Below, piece after piece: positions 1 through 5,533 of a DNA stretch of 7,152 nucleotides. Each line of letters begins with the position of its first letter. Position 1 is the stretch's first letter. Under the pieces are notes generated by a model. The model searched no databases. It had not been told where the DNA came from and was given only the letters and a program-made list of their open reading frames with translations. Source of the DNA: Planctomycetota bacterium (GTDB lineage Bacteria > Planctomycetota > Planctomycetia > Pirellulales > Pirellulaceae); contig JAPLNJ010000868.1 in the NCBI GenBank assembly GCA_026692885.1, positions 1 to 7,152 on the forward strand, given 5' to 3'. The translations under genes were made by a program, and so were the position numbers.

Positions 1-119
1 TCACCGCGCTGCTGGAGCAGCGGCACTTGTTCCAGGACACGCACCATTGTCCCCACGGCCGCCCCACGGCCTTGGTGTTCACCCGGGAAGAACTCGACAC
101 GCGATTCAAGCGGAGGTGA
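1..119 (+). CDS. mutL: DNA mismatch repair protein MutL, C-terminal end (partial)
   Basis: Only the last 38 codons are inside the window; the frame runs from base 3 to the TGA at 117-119, and the 5' part lies off the left edge. The visible protein ends with [18 protein letters not shown] followed by a charged tail ([12 protein letters not shown]). The CPHGRP segment is the conserved C-terminal motif of the MutL dimerisation/endonuclease domain, where the Cys and His help form the regulatory metal site of endonuclease-type MutL. MutL links MutS mismatch recognition to strand incision and repair. Having this motif suggests an MutH-independent, nicking MutL, as in most bacteria outside the gammaproteobacteria. 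The call rests on a short but very distinctive motif; the N-terminal ATPase cannot be checked. Confidence 0.86.
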   Translation, partial: TALLEQRHLFQDTHHCPHGRPTALVFTREELDTRFKRR

Positions 120-134
120 TCCCGGATTAGTCAC

Positions 135-274
135 GTAGGCCGGAACGAGGTCTCGCAAGACTATGCCGGACCGGCACAACCGACGCTCGCCGGAAGAACC
201 CGCTTGGTGCAGACGCCATGCGCCGGACGCGACCGAAGTTCCGGCAGTGCTTCCGGTTGCTTGTTCCGGCCTAC
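135..274. repeat. 140-bp element with 12-bp terminal inverted repeats
   Basis: The segment GTAGGCCGGAAC at 135-146 is repeated as its exact reverse complement GTTCCGGCCTAC at 263-274. The interior is rich in further CCGG-type pieces, including the near-perfect palindrome TGCCGG-A-CCGGCA at 164-176 and several copies of TTCCGG. It sits in the 270-base space between mutL and ybaK. I see no convincing open reading frame and no obvious target-site duplication. It could be a small non-autonomous mobile element or a dispersed palindromic repeat. The rest of the spacer (275-389) shows nothing I can name. Confidence 0.5.
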
Positions 275-389
275 AGGAGCATGAATAATCCGGGGGCATA
301 CTTGACGAGCGCCGCTGTATACAGGCCAAACGCTAGCTCGAGGCACCGTACGAGTCGGTACCCCGTGAACACGATGGCAACTGAAGCCC

Positions 390-866
390 ATGAAAACCAA
401 CGCCGCGCGCATCCTCGATCGACTGGACATCCCCTACGAGCTACGCGACTACGAAGTGGACCCGCAGGATCTGAGCGCCGAGAAGGTCGCTGCGAAGATC
501 GGCCTGCCGCCCGAGCAGGTGTTCAAAACCTTGGTCGTACGCGGCGACCGCCACGGAGTGGTGTTGGCCGTGGTGCCTGGTAATGCGGAACTGGATCCCA
601 AGGCTCTGGCCCGCCTGACTGGGGACCGCAGCACGGAGTTGGTGCCCCTCAAGGACGTGCAGCCCCTGACCGGCTATCTGCGCGGCGGTGTGACCGCTCT
701 AGGCGGCAAGAAAGACTATCCGGTCTTCGTGGACGAGACGCTCATCCTGTTCGACCAAATCGCCGTTTCCGCGGGCGTCCGGGGAACCCAGTTGCTCCTG
801 ACTCCCGAGGACTACTTGCGCGCGACGCAGGCCACCACCGGACCGCTGACCCGCGAGAAATCATGA
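390..866 (+). CDS. ybaK: Cys-tRNA(Pro)/Cys-tRNA(Cys) deacylase, YbaK/EbsC family
   Basis: A 158-residue cytoplasmic protein, the usual length for YbaK. The family hydrolyses cysteine mischarged onto tRNA(Pro) by prolyl-tRNA synthetase, acting in trans as a proofreading enzyme. The whole protein is one YbaK/aminoacyl-tRNA deacylase domain. The catalytic lysine is seen in VFKTLV at residue 46, the same number as in the Haemophilus protein. The substrate-pocket segment GYLRGGVTALGGKK spans residues 95-108, and the SAGVRG loop spans 127-132. The start is the ATG at 390, which gives the typical N-terminus (MKTNAARILDRLDIPYELR); the upstream Shine-Dalgarno is weak (only GAAG at 383-386). It is separated from mutL by 270 bases and reads as a stand-alone gene. 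Confidence 0.94.
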   Translation: MKTNAARILDRLDIPYELRDYEVDPQDLSAEKVAAKIGLPPEQVFKTLVVRGDRHGVVLAVVPGNAELDPKALARLTGDRSTELVPLKDVQPLTGYLRGGVTALGGKKDYPVFVDETLILFDQIAVSAGVRGTQLLLTPEDYLRATQATTGPLTREKS

Positions 867-873
867 ACCCGCG

Positions 874-932
874 CAGAGCTTGAGCTTCAGAGCTTGAGCT
901 TCAGAGCTTGACATTCAGAGCTTGAGCTTCAG
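874..932. repeat. Short tandem repeat, four 14-bp units
   Basis: The unit CAGAGCTTGAGCTT occurs at 874-887, 888-901, 902-915 and 916-929, followed by a partial CAG. Units 1, 2 and 4 are identical; unit 3 differs at two bases (GACATT in place of GAGCTT). The array starts 8 bases after the ybaK stop. The AGCTT and AAGCT half-sites make it partly self-complementary. It has no spacers, so it is not a CRISPR. Such arrays expand and contract by slippage. Confidence 0.9.
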
Positions 933-961
933 TTGCACCTCGTTGCTTTCCCAGTTAACAT
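933..961 (+). promoter_or_regulatory. Weak candidate promoter for the PQQ-repeat gene
   Basis: TTGCAC at 933-938 and TAACAT at 956-961 are separated by 17 bases and match the sigma-70 consensus at 3/6 and 4/6 positions. They lie just after the tandem repeat, about 67 bases before the gene's start codon. The match is weak, and planctomycete promoters are poorly characterised, so this is only a candidate. Confidence 0.22.
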
Positions 962-1018
962 GATCGGCCAGCAGGTTTTCCGCCCCGCACCTTGTTCGCA
1001 CAACCCGCCCAGAGAATT

Positions 1019-1022
1019 GGAG
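1019..1022 (+). promoter_or_regulatory. Ribosome binding site that fixes the start at 1028
   Basis: GGAG sits 5 bases before the ATG at 1028. The reading frame stays open further upstream to a TTG at 992, but that codon has no Shine-Dalgarno and would add 12 polar residues ahead of the signal peptide. The ATG at 1028 is therefore preferred. Confidence 0.75.
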
Positions 1023-1027
1023 AAATC

Positions 1028-2293
1028 ATGAGCAGACAACGGCTCCTTGGTCTGGCCACCGTGGCCATCTTCGCGACAACACTCCTCGGCATTTCCGCCT
1101 TGCAGGCGAGTGACGCCGCCGACAATCCCAGTTGGCCCGAGTTTCACGGTCCCGGCCGCACGAACATCTCGACCGAGACCGGACTCCTGAAACAATGGCC
1201 CGCGGGCGGACCGAAACTGCTCTGGAAGTATGCGGACTGTGGAGATGGATATTCCGGCGTCTCGATCGCCGACGGGATGCTCTTCACGGCCGGCGACTTT
1301 GACAAAACGGAAATGGTCCTGGCGCTCGATCTGCACGGCAAGTTGCTGTGGAAGACGCCCAACGGCGAGGCCTGGCTCGGGTCCAGCCCCGGGTCGCGCA
1401 CCACGCCGACCTACGATGACGGCGTGGTGTATCAGATGAACCCCAAGGGGCGGTTGGGGGCCTTTGCTGCGAAGACGGGCAAGGAACTATGGGCCGTGGA
1501 TCTGCAGGCCCGGTTTGCTGCCGAGTACGGCGTATGGGCGCTCTCGGAAAACGTGGTGGTCGACAGCGGCAAAGTGCTGTGCATGCCCGGCGGGCCTCAA
1601 GGCCGCGTGGTGGCCCTGGACAAACGCACGGGGAAGATCGTGTGGGTCAACACCGAGATCGAGCATTCCGCCGCGTACTGTTCGCCGACCGTGATCACCC
1701 ACGAGGGCGTGCGTCAATTACTCACGATGACCCAGAAGTCAGTGGTTGGTGTGGATGTCGAGACCGGCAAGCTCGTGTGGTCGGCCCCCTTCATCCCCCG
1801 CTCGCCCCAGAATGCCCTCACGCCGGTCTACCACGACGGCTACGTATTCGTGGCCTGTGGCCACTCGTCCGGCGGCACGGTGATGAAGATCGACGCGGCG
1901 TCGCGGAGTGCCAAGACTGTGTGGGATCGCGAAGACCTGGACAATTGCCACGGCGGTGCCCTTCTGGTCGACGGGAAGCTGTACGGCTGCGGTTGCCGGG
2001 CGGGGGGCAAGCACTTCTACTGCGTCGACTTCCTCACCGGTAAGACCCGGAAACTCGATAAGACGCTGGGCAAGGTCGGGATCTCCTGCGCGGACGGGAT
2101 GATCTATGCATTGAACCATCAGGGTATGATGTACCTGCTAGCGATCACCCCCTCCGGATTCGACGTCGTCAGCCAGTTTGACCTGGGCAAGAAGCCGGCC
2201 AATACCTACCTGGCGCACCCCGTGATCTGCGGTGGCCGCATGTATCTCCGGTGCGAGCAGAATCTGCTGGTCTTCGATATCCGCGCGAAGTGA
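1028..2293 (+). CDS. Secreted PQQ-like beta-propeller repeat protein
   Basis: The protein has 421 residues. Residues 1-27 form a signal peptide: basic MSRQR, a hydrophobic core, and likely cleavage after LQA. WPEFHGPGRTNIS at 36-48 is the opening motif typical of planctomycete proteins annotated as PQQ-binding-like beta-propellers. Blade motifs of the form [V/A]xALDxxTGKxxW recur at about residues 97-108, 143-155, 194-206, 240-251, 285-299 and 331-341. These proteins are exported and adopt a seven- or eight-bladed propeller. The blades do not prove PQQ binding or dehydrogenase activity, and I see no haem motif (CxxCH). The protein has 11 cysteines, many in the last third (307, 321, 323, 332, 354, 401, 409). 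It is probably a single-gene unit converging on the lsrF operon. Specific function is unknown. Confidence 0.9.
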   Translation: MSRQRLLGLATVAIFATTLLGISALQASDAADNPSWPEFHGPGRTNISTETGLLKQWPAGGPKLLWKYADCGDGYSGVSIADGMLFTAGDFDKTEMVLALDLHGKLLWKTPNGEAWLGSSPGSRTTPTYDDGVVYQMNPKGRLGAFAAKTGKELWAVDLQARFAAEYGVWALSENVVVDSGKVLCMPGGPQGRVVALDKRTGKIVWVNTEIEHSAAYCSPTVITHEGVRQLLTMTQKSVVGVDVETGKLVWSAPFIPRSPQNALTPVYHDGYVFVACGHSSGGTVMKIDAASRSAKTVWDREDLDNCHGGALLVDGKLYGCGCRAGGKHFYCVDFLTGKTRKLDKTLGKVGISCADGMIYALNHQGMMYLLAITPSGFDVVSQFDLGKKPANTYLAHPVICGGRMYLRCEQNLLVFDIRAK

Positions 2294-2366
2294 GCTGGTC
2301 CGGATGGGCCATGCGAACGGGCCTCAGGGGGCTGACGCCCACTGCTGTGAACGCCTTGGACCCCCT

Positions 2367-2391
2367 CGTTCCTAGGCTCTGCCTGGGAACG
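2367..2391. repeat. REP-like hairpin, 11-bp stem, copy 1
   Basis: CGTTCCTAGGC (2367-2377) and GCCTGGGAACG (2381-2391) pair over 11 positions with one G-T wobble, around the 3-base loop TCT. It belongs to the GTTCCC...GGGAAC class of short dispersed palindromes. Its reverse complement has the same flanking bases as the copy at 2682-2706, so the two stand in opposite orientation. Confidence 0.8.
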
Positions 2392-2400
2392 CAGTGCATT

Positions 2401-2438
2401 GCCGGCTCCGCCGGCCTTCGTGCGAGGCGGAGACTCGC
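2401..2438. repeat. Two small adjacent hairpins
   Basis: GCCGGC-TCC-GCCGGC at 2401-2415 is a perfect 6-bp stem with a 3-base loop. GCGAG at 2422-2426 and CTCGC at 2434-2438 form a second, 5-bp stem around 7 bases. They fill the gap between the longer palindromes on either side. There is no T-run, so neither is a clear intrinsic terminator. Confidence 0.55.
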
Positions 2439-2446
2439 TTCCAGTG

Positions 2447-2471
2447 GGTTACGAGGCCGAGCCTCGTAACC
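2447..2471. repeat. Perfect palindromic hairpin, 11-bp stem
   Basis: GGTTACGAGGC (2447-2457) and GCCTCGTAACC (2461-2471) are exact reverse complements around the loop CGA. The geometry (11-bp stem, 3-base loop, 25 bases in all) equals that of the REP-like hairpins at 2367 and 2682, but the sequence is different. TTTTT follows at 2479-2483, 8 bases after the stem, so it might help terminate transcription of the upstream plus-strand gene, though the gap is longer than usual. Confidence 0.75.
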
Positions 2472-2483
2472 AGAGCGATTTTT

Positions 2484-2499
2484 CTCGTTCCGACGCTCT
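2484..2499. repeat. Truncated REP-like unit
   Basis: CTCGTTCCGACGCTCT resembles the first arm and loop of the REP-like unit (reverse complement of 2682-2706 with its flank), but the second arm is missing. It looks like a fragment left when the neighbouring element at 2501-2638 was inserted or when the unit decayed. Confidence 0.45.
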
Positions 2500-2500
2500 A

Positions 2501-2638
2501 AGGTTGTGAAAAAATGTGCGAGCACAATTCACGGTAGGGTGGGCCAAGTACTCGCGGCCCAGCAATTCTGAGAAGACGGCCTTGCTCTCGATGGTGGGCC
2601 GCGAGTACTTGGCCCACCCTACGATTTCTTCACAGCCT
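2501..2638. repeat. Nested inverted repeat with a perfect 28-bp core
   Basis: The core arms are 2534-2561 and 2595-2622. They are perfect reverse complements over 28 bases (start GTAGGGTGGGCC, end GGCCCACCCTAC) with a 33-base spacer. Outside them, 2501-2515 (AGGTTGTGAAAAAAT) and 2624-2638 (ATTTCTTCACAGCCT) also pair at 13 of 15 positions, so the symmetrical structure spans 138 bases. It encodes nothing convincing. The right outer arm sits next to the core, while the left outer arm is separated from it by an 18-base insertion. It lies between convergent genes. A miniature non-autonomous element or compound REP (BIME-like) structure is the best description. Confidence 0.8.
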
Positions 2639-2681
2639 CTCTGCGTCCTTGGGCAAACGACGCGGAGCGTCAAGACACTTG

Positions 2682-2706
2682 CGTTCCCACGCGGAGCGTG
2701 GGAACG
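2682..2706. repeat. REP-like hairpin, 11-bp perfect stem, copy 2 (inverted)
   Basis: CGTTCCCACGC (2682-2692) and GCGTGGGAACG (2696-2706) are exact reverse complements around the loop GGA. Its loop is the complement of the TCY type in copy 1, and the flanks match copy 1 when reversed (both give CTCGTTCC...GGGAACGCA), so the pair is head-to-head. A 5-bp miniature of the same design (GACGC-GGA-GCGTC) lies just before it at 2659-2671. Confidence 0.82.
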
Positions 2707-2742
2707 AGAGAATACCCGCTGCTTGCCGTGCAACTGACCGAT

Positions 2743-3639
2743 TTACGCTGGCCGCTTGCCATTCAGGCTGTTAAATAGGTCCAAGGCCTGTTTGGGCGTT
2801 GCGTTCTGGTGCACCACGGCGGCCACGGCCTGGACCATGGCCCAGGGGTCGTCGGAGCAGAAGATATTACGCCCCATGTCGACGCCCGCAGCACCTTGTT
2901 GGATGGCTTTGTAGCACATCGTCAGGGCGTCCAGTTCGGGCAGCTTCTTGCCGCCGGCGATCACGATGGGCACCGGACAACCGGCCACGACCTCGTCAAA
3001 CCCCGGCTCGCAATAGTAGGTCTTGACGAAGTGGGCACCCAACTCCGCCACCACGCGCGTCGCCAGGCCGAGGTATCGCGAGTCGCGAACCATTTCCAGC
3101 CCGACGGCCGTCACGCCCAGGCTGGGCATACCGTAGCGCATGCCTTCGTTGATCAGCCGGCCCAGGTTGTCCAGCGACTCGCGCTCGTGCGGGCCGCCGA
3201 TGTAGACCTGGGTGGTCACAGCTGCGGCATTCATCCGCAGCGCGTCCTCGACGGAGACCCCCAAGACTTCGTTGCTGAGTTCTTTCAGAATCGTCGCGCC
3301 CGTGCTGCAACGCATCACCACCGGTTTGTTGACTTCCGGCGTGATGCAGGTCCGCAGCCCGCCGCGGGTGCACATCAGGCAGTCGACGTATTGCATCAGC
3401 GGCGGGATGGACAGATCCATACGTTCCAAGCCGGAGGTGGGGCCCATGATGTAGCCGTGGTCGAAAGCCAACATCACGGTACGGCCGTCCTGGGGGTTGA
3501 AGATTCGCGACAGGCGGTTCTTCAAGCCCCAGTCTAAGTGGGCCGATCCCCGCAGGAAGAACCCGGGGGTCTGCATCGGTACGTGGACGGCGAAATCTTT
3601 CTTGTCTTCTTTCTTGACTTGGGGTTCTGCATCAGGCAT
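2743..3639 (-). CDS. lsrF: LsrF-type class I aldolase family thiolase (3-hydroxy-5-phosphonooxypentane-2,4-dione thiolase-like)
   Basis: The protein has 298 residues, close to the roughly 290 of E. coli LsrF, and is a cytoplasmic TIM-barrel of the DhnA/DeoC-type class I aldolase family. In enteric bacteria LsrF moves an acetyl group from the phosphorylated AI-2 isomer P-HPD to CoA, giving DHAP and acetyl-CoA. Family signatures run the full length: LDWGLKNRLSRIFNP near the N-terminus, VMLAFDHGY (residues 55-63), the Schiff-base lysine in VKTYY at 206, VPIVIAGGKKLPE (223-235) and GVDMGRNIF (252-260). The ATG at 3639 is chosen because it overlaps the dhaL stop by 8 nt, with AGAAGG 11 bases upstream; a GTG at 3651 in frame would add four residues. 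It is the third gene of dhaK-dhaL-lsrF. A DHAP-using aldolase on another substrate is a real alternative. Family assignment is strong; substrate is inferred. Confidence 0.88.
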   Translation of the reverse strand: MPDAEPQVKKEDKKDFAVHVPMQTPGFFLRGSAHLDWGLKNRLSRIFNPQDGRTVMLAFDHGYIMGPTSGLERMDLSIPPLMQYVDCLMCTRGGLRTCITPEVNKPVVMRCSTGATILKELSNEVLGVSVEDALRMNAAAVTTQVYIGGPHERESLDNLGRLINEGMRYGMPSLGVTAVGLEMVRDSRYLGLATRVVAELGAHFVKTYYCEPGFDEVVAGCPVPIVIAGGKKLPELDALTMCYKAIQQGAAGVDMGRNIFCSDDPWAMVQAVAAVVHQNATPKQALDLFNSLNGKRPA

Positions 3640-4276
3640 GGGTCGTTGCACCTTCTAAGAAACCGCGAAACACGAGAGACACCGAGGTCGCGCCCGGATC
3701 GGCTGTGCCAATGCTCTTGGCACCGATGTTGCGCGCCCTCCCGAACTTGGCCTGCAGTTGCTGCGTGGCCTCGGCACCTTGTTGGGCCGCCGTGGCGGCG
3801 GCGCCGAACACGCCGGCCAGATCCGCACCGGCATCGGCCGCGCGGCGGGCCGCCTGCACGGCGGGAATCAAGGCATCGAGCATGGTCTTGTCGCCCATTT
3901 TGGCTTTGCTCTGCCGCTGCACGCTGGCCAAACCGGCTTCGAGCATAGCGGCCAACGTGGCGGCATCAAGCACGTCCTTTCCGGCCGCCGGATCGGACAT
4001 GCCCTGGAAGAAACTGCCGAACAACGGTCCGGTCGCGCCGCCGTCGACGCCCATCACGGCCCAGCCAATCTCACTCAACAGGCCGCTGACCTGCGGCACC
4101 GTGGATGCGGACATCGCCTGCTCCAAGCAGGTCATCGCGCGCAGCATGGTTGTGCCGTGGTCACCGTCACCACCGACCGAATCGAGCTGGGACAGCAAGG
4201 CGTGATTCGCCCGCACCTGCTCCGCGGCACCGCGAAAACAGCGGATCAATCCGGCACGATCTAAGGTAGTGGTCAT
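3632..4276 (-). CDS. dhaL: Dihydroxyacetone kinase, nucleotide-binding subunit DhaL
   Basis: The protein has 214 residues, the standard DhaL/DAK2 length, and is an alpha-helical barrel. DhaL carries Mg-nucleotide and gives phosphate to dihydroxyacetone held on DhaK. The metal ligands are seen in LDSVGGDGDHG as D32, D37 and D39. Nucleotide-binding segments follow: GVDGGATGPL (76-85), MGDKTMLDAL (127-136) and GAKSIGTADPGA (185-196), all in the expected order. The start is the ATG at 4276; the frame stays open to a TTG at 4297, but that would begin inside the inverted repeat next to it. No strong Shine-Dalgarno precedes the ATG. The gene follows dhaK after 131 bases containing a large inverted repeat, and its stop overlaps the lsrF start. 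No dhaM is adjacent, so phosphate may come from ATP directly or from a PTS protein elsewhere. Confidence 0.93.
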   Translation of the reverse strand: MTTTLDRAGLIRCFRGAAEQVRANHALLSQLDSVGGDGDHGTTMLRAMTCLEQAMSASTVPQVSGLLSEIGWAVMGVDGGATGPLFGSFFQGMSDPAAGKDVLDAATLAAMLEAGLASVQRQSKAKMGDKTMLDALIPAVQAARRAADAGADLAGVFGAAATAAQQGAEATQQLQAKFGRARNIGAKSIGTADPGATSVSLVFRGFLEGATTHA

Positions 4277-4297
4277 GGTGTGAATCTCTGGGGCCAA

Positions 4298-4395
4298 GGG
4301 GTCGGGTGTTCAGAAATTCATTTCTTGCGGGAAAAACTTTTTCCTTCTTCAAAGTCCTCTGACCGCAAAAAATGAATTTCTGAACACCCGACCCC
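4298..4395. repeat. 98-bp inverted-repeat element between dhaK and dhaL
   Basis: Bases 4298-4330 and 4363-4395 are reverse complements at 32 of 33 positions; the outer 26 are perfect (start GGGGTCGGGTGTTCAG, end CTGAACACCCGACCCC). The only mismatch is C4324 against A4369. The spacer of 32 bases is A- and T-rich (GAAAAACTTTTTCC). The element begins 12 bases after the dhaK stop and ends 21 bases before the dhaL ATG, so it fills the gap exactly without touching either gene. In mRNA it would form a very stable hairpin inside the operon. Its design resembles the 28-bp inverted repeat at 2534-2622, but the sequence is unrelated. Confidence 0.88.
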
Positions 4396-4407
4396 GACTT
4401 GTCAACA

Positions 4408-5409
4408 TTACCGCACGGTCAGTGCGGGGGAATCGCAGGGGGCGTCCCACAGCCGGGCCAGTTCCGCGTCCAGGCGGGCCGTGCACATCTGGAAGCCGCC
4501 CATTTCCTGCACCGTCAGATACTCGCCGACCAGGCTGCGGGCCAGTTGGATGCCGCGTTCGCTCAGCACCTGCTTGACTCGCCGCAACACGACGTACAGT
4601 TCCATCAACGTGGTCGAGCCGACGCCGTTAAGCAGCACCAGCAGTTCCTCGCCCGACTTGATCTGCAAGTCGTTCAGCAGCAGCGGAAGCATGATGTCGA
4701 CGGTGGCGTCGGCGGTGGCCAGTTTGCGCGAGCCCAGGCCGGACTCGCCATGTTGGCCCATCCCGACGACCATTTCGTCTTCGCCCAATTCGGAAATCGG
4801 CGCGCCGGTCGACGGATGCGTGGCGCCCGTCACGGCCACAGCCAGGGTCGCCATGTTTCGCTCCATCCGTTCGGCGATGGCGACACACTCGTCCAGCGAG
4901 CGACCCGCTTCGGCGGCGGCACCGGCGACCTTATACACCAGCGCGGCGCCGACCAAACCGCGACGATCGTCGGGTTCTTGCCGTGTGCCGCTGGAGATAT
5001 CCTCGTGAGTCAAGACCTGCTTGACGTTCAGCCCTTCCTTGCGAGCCATCTCCATCGCAATGTTCGCCGTCAACACGTCGCCCGCATGGTTGAGCACGAT
5101 GAGCAGCACCCCCGCGTCACGGTTGGCCATGCGCAAGGCTTCCATCACGCGGGGCGGTCCAGGGGCGGCGAAAATCTCGCCGGGCACGCTGATGTCGAGC
5201 AGCCCCTCGCCGACAAACCCGCTCAGCGCCGGTTCGTGGCCGCTGCCACCCAGCGTCACCAGCGCGACCTTGTCCCGGGCTTTGGGTGTGGTCCGCACGA
5301 CCAAGTTGTTGCCGACCAGTTTCACCTTGTGCGGATACGCCAGGGCAAAGCCTTCCAGCAACTCCTTGACGATGTTTTCGGGCTGGTTGAGGAATTTCTT
5401 CATTCTCAT
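4408..5409 (-). CDS. dhaK: Dihydroxyacetone kinase, substrate-binding subunit DhaK
   Basis: The protein has 333 residues, within the normal DhaK range. DhaK binds dihydroxyacetone (or a similar short ketose) through a covalent hemiaminal bond to a histidine, and DhaL delivers the phosphate. All three key residues are visible: H58 in GGSGHEP, D111 in LNHAGD and the covalent H220 in GMGQHGESG. They match E. coli H56, D109 and H218 with a constant offset of two. FAAPGPPRV (80-88) and the KVAGAAAEAG helix (160-169) also fit. The ATG at 5409 follows AAGGA at a 7-base distance; a GTG at 5445 lacks a binding site. The segment reads HAGD where enteric proteins have YTGD, a possible difference near the active site. 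First gene of the operon with dhaL and lsrF. Confidence 0.95.
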   Translation of the reverse strand: MRMKKFLNQPENIVKELLEGFALAYPHKVKLVGNNLVVRTTPKARDKVALVTLGGSGHEPALSGFVGEGLLDISVPGEIFAAPGPPRVMEALRMANRDAGVLLIVLNHAGDVLTANIAMEMARKEGLNVKQVLTHEDISSGTRQEPDDRRGLVGAALVYKVAGAAAEAGRSLDECVAIAERMERNMATLAVAVTGATHPSTGAPISELGEDEMVVGMGQHGESGLGSRKLATADATVDIMLPLLLNDLQIKSGEELLVLLNGVGSTTLMELYVVLRRVKQVLSERGIQLARSLVGEYLTVQEMGGFQMCTARLDAELARLWDAPCDSPALTVR

Positions 5410-5416
5410 CGGGGTT

Positions 5417-5421
5417 TCCTT
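5417..5421 (-). promoter_or_regulatory. Ribosome binding site of dhaK
   Basis: AAGGA on the minus strand lies 7 bases before the ATG at 5409 and decides against the in-frame GTG at 5445. Confidence 0.75.
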
Positions 5422-5477
5422 TCGGTGAGGGACGCGCCGCGACACACGTGGGCTGGGGCCGGAAACTCTGCTAACGA

Positions 5478-5520
5478 GCCGGTAGTTCTAACAACTCCCG
5501 GCCAACATCGCAATTGGCCG
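5478..5520 (-). promoter_or_regulatory. Two overlapping hairpins in the dhaK leader
   Basis: Given in plus-strand sequence: CGGCCAA (5499-5505) pairs with TTGGCCG (5514-5520) around 8 bases. GCCGGTAGTT (5478-5487) pairs with AACTCCCGGC (5493-5502) at 9 of 10 positions around 5 bases. The stems share bases 5499-5502, so only one can form at a time. They lie between the candidate promoter and the dhaK start. Two exclusive stems are what an attenuator or switching leader needs, but neither is followed by a U-run, and chance is a fair alternative. No known riboswitch class is recognised. Confidence 0.3.
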
Positions 5521-5533
5521 AGATGTGGAGGCG

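Noticed and set aside
218..583. Open frame overlapping the start of ybaK in another frame
   Set aside because: No family similarity, Arg/Pro-rich, and it conflicts with the well-supported ybaK frame.
874..932. CRISPR-like array
   Set aside because: The repeats are 14 bases long, directly adjacent and without spacers; no cas gene is present.
2534..2622. Rho-independent terminator between convergent genes
   Set aside because: The stem is far longer than a normal terminator, the 33-base loop is large, and no T-run follows on either strand. It could still slow polymerase, but it is not called as a terminator.
2449..2737. Small open frames on both strands in the convergent intergenic space
   Set aside because: They translate the inverted repeats, giving mirror peptides such as WAKYSRP and REYLAHPT on both strands, so they are repeat artefacts.
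2809..3537. Plus-strand open frame of 242 codons opposite lsrF
   Set aside because: Same reason: GC-driven antisense frame with no recognisable domain, fully covered by a strongly supported gene.
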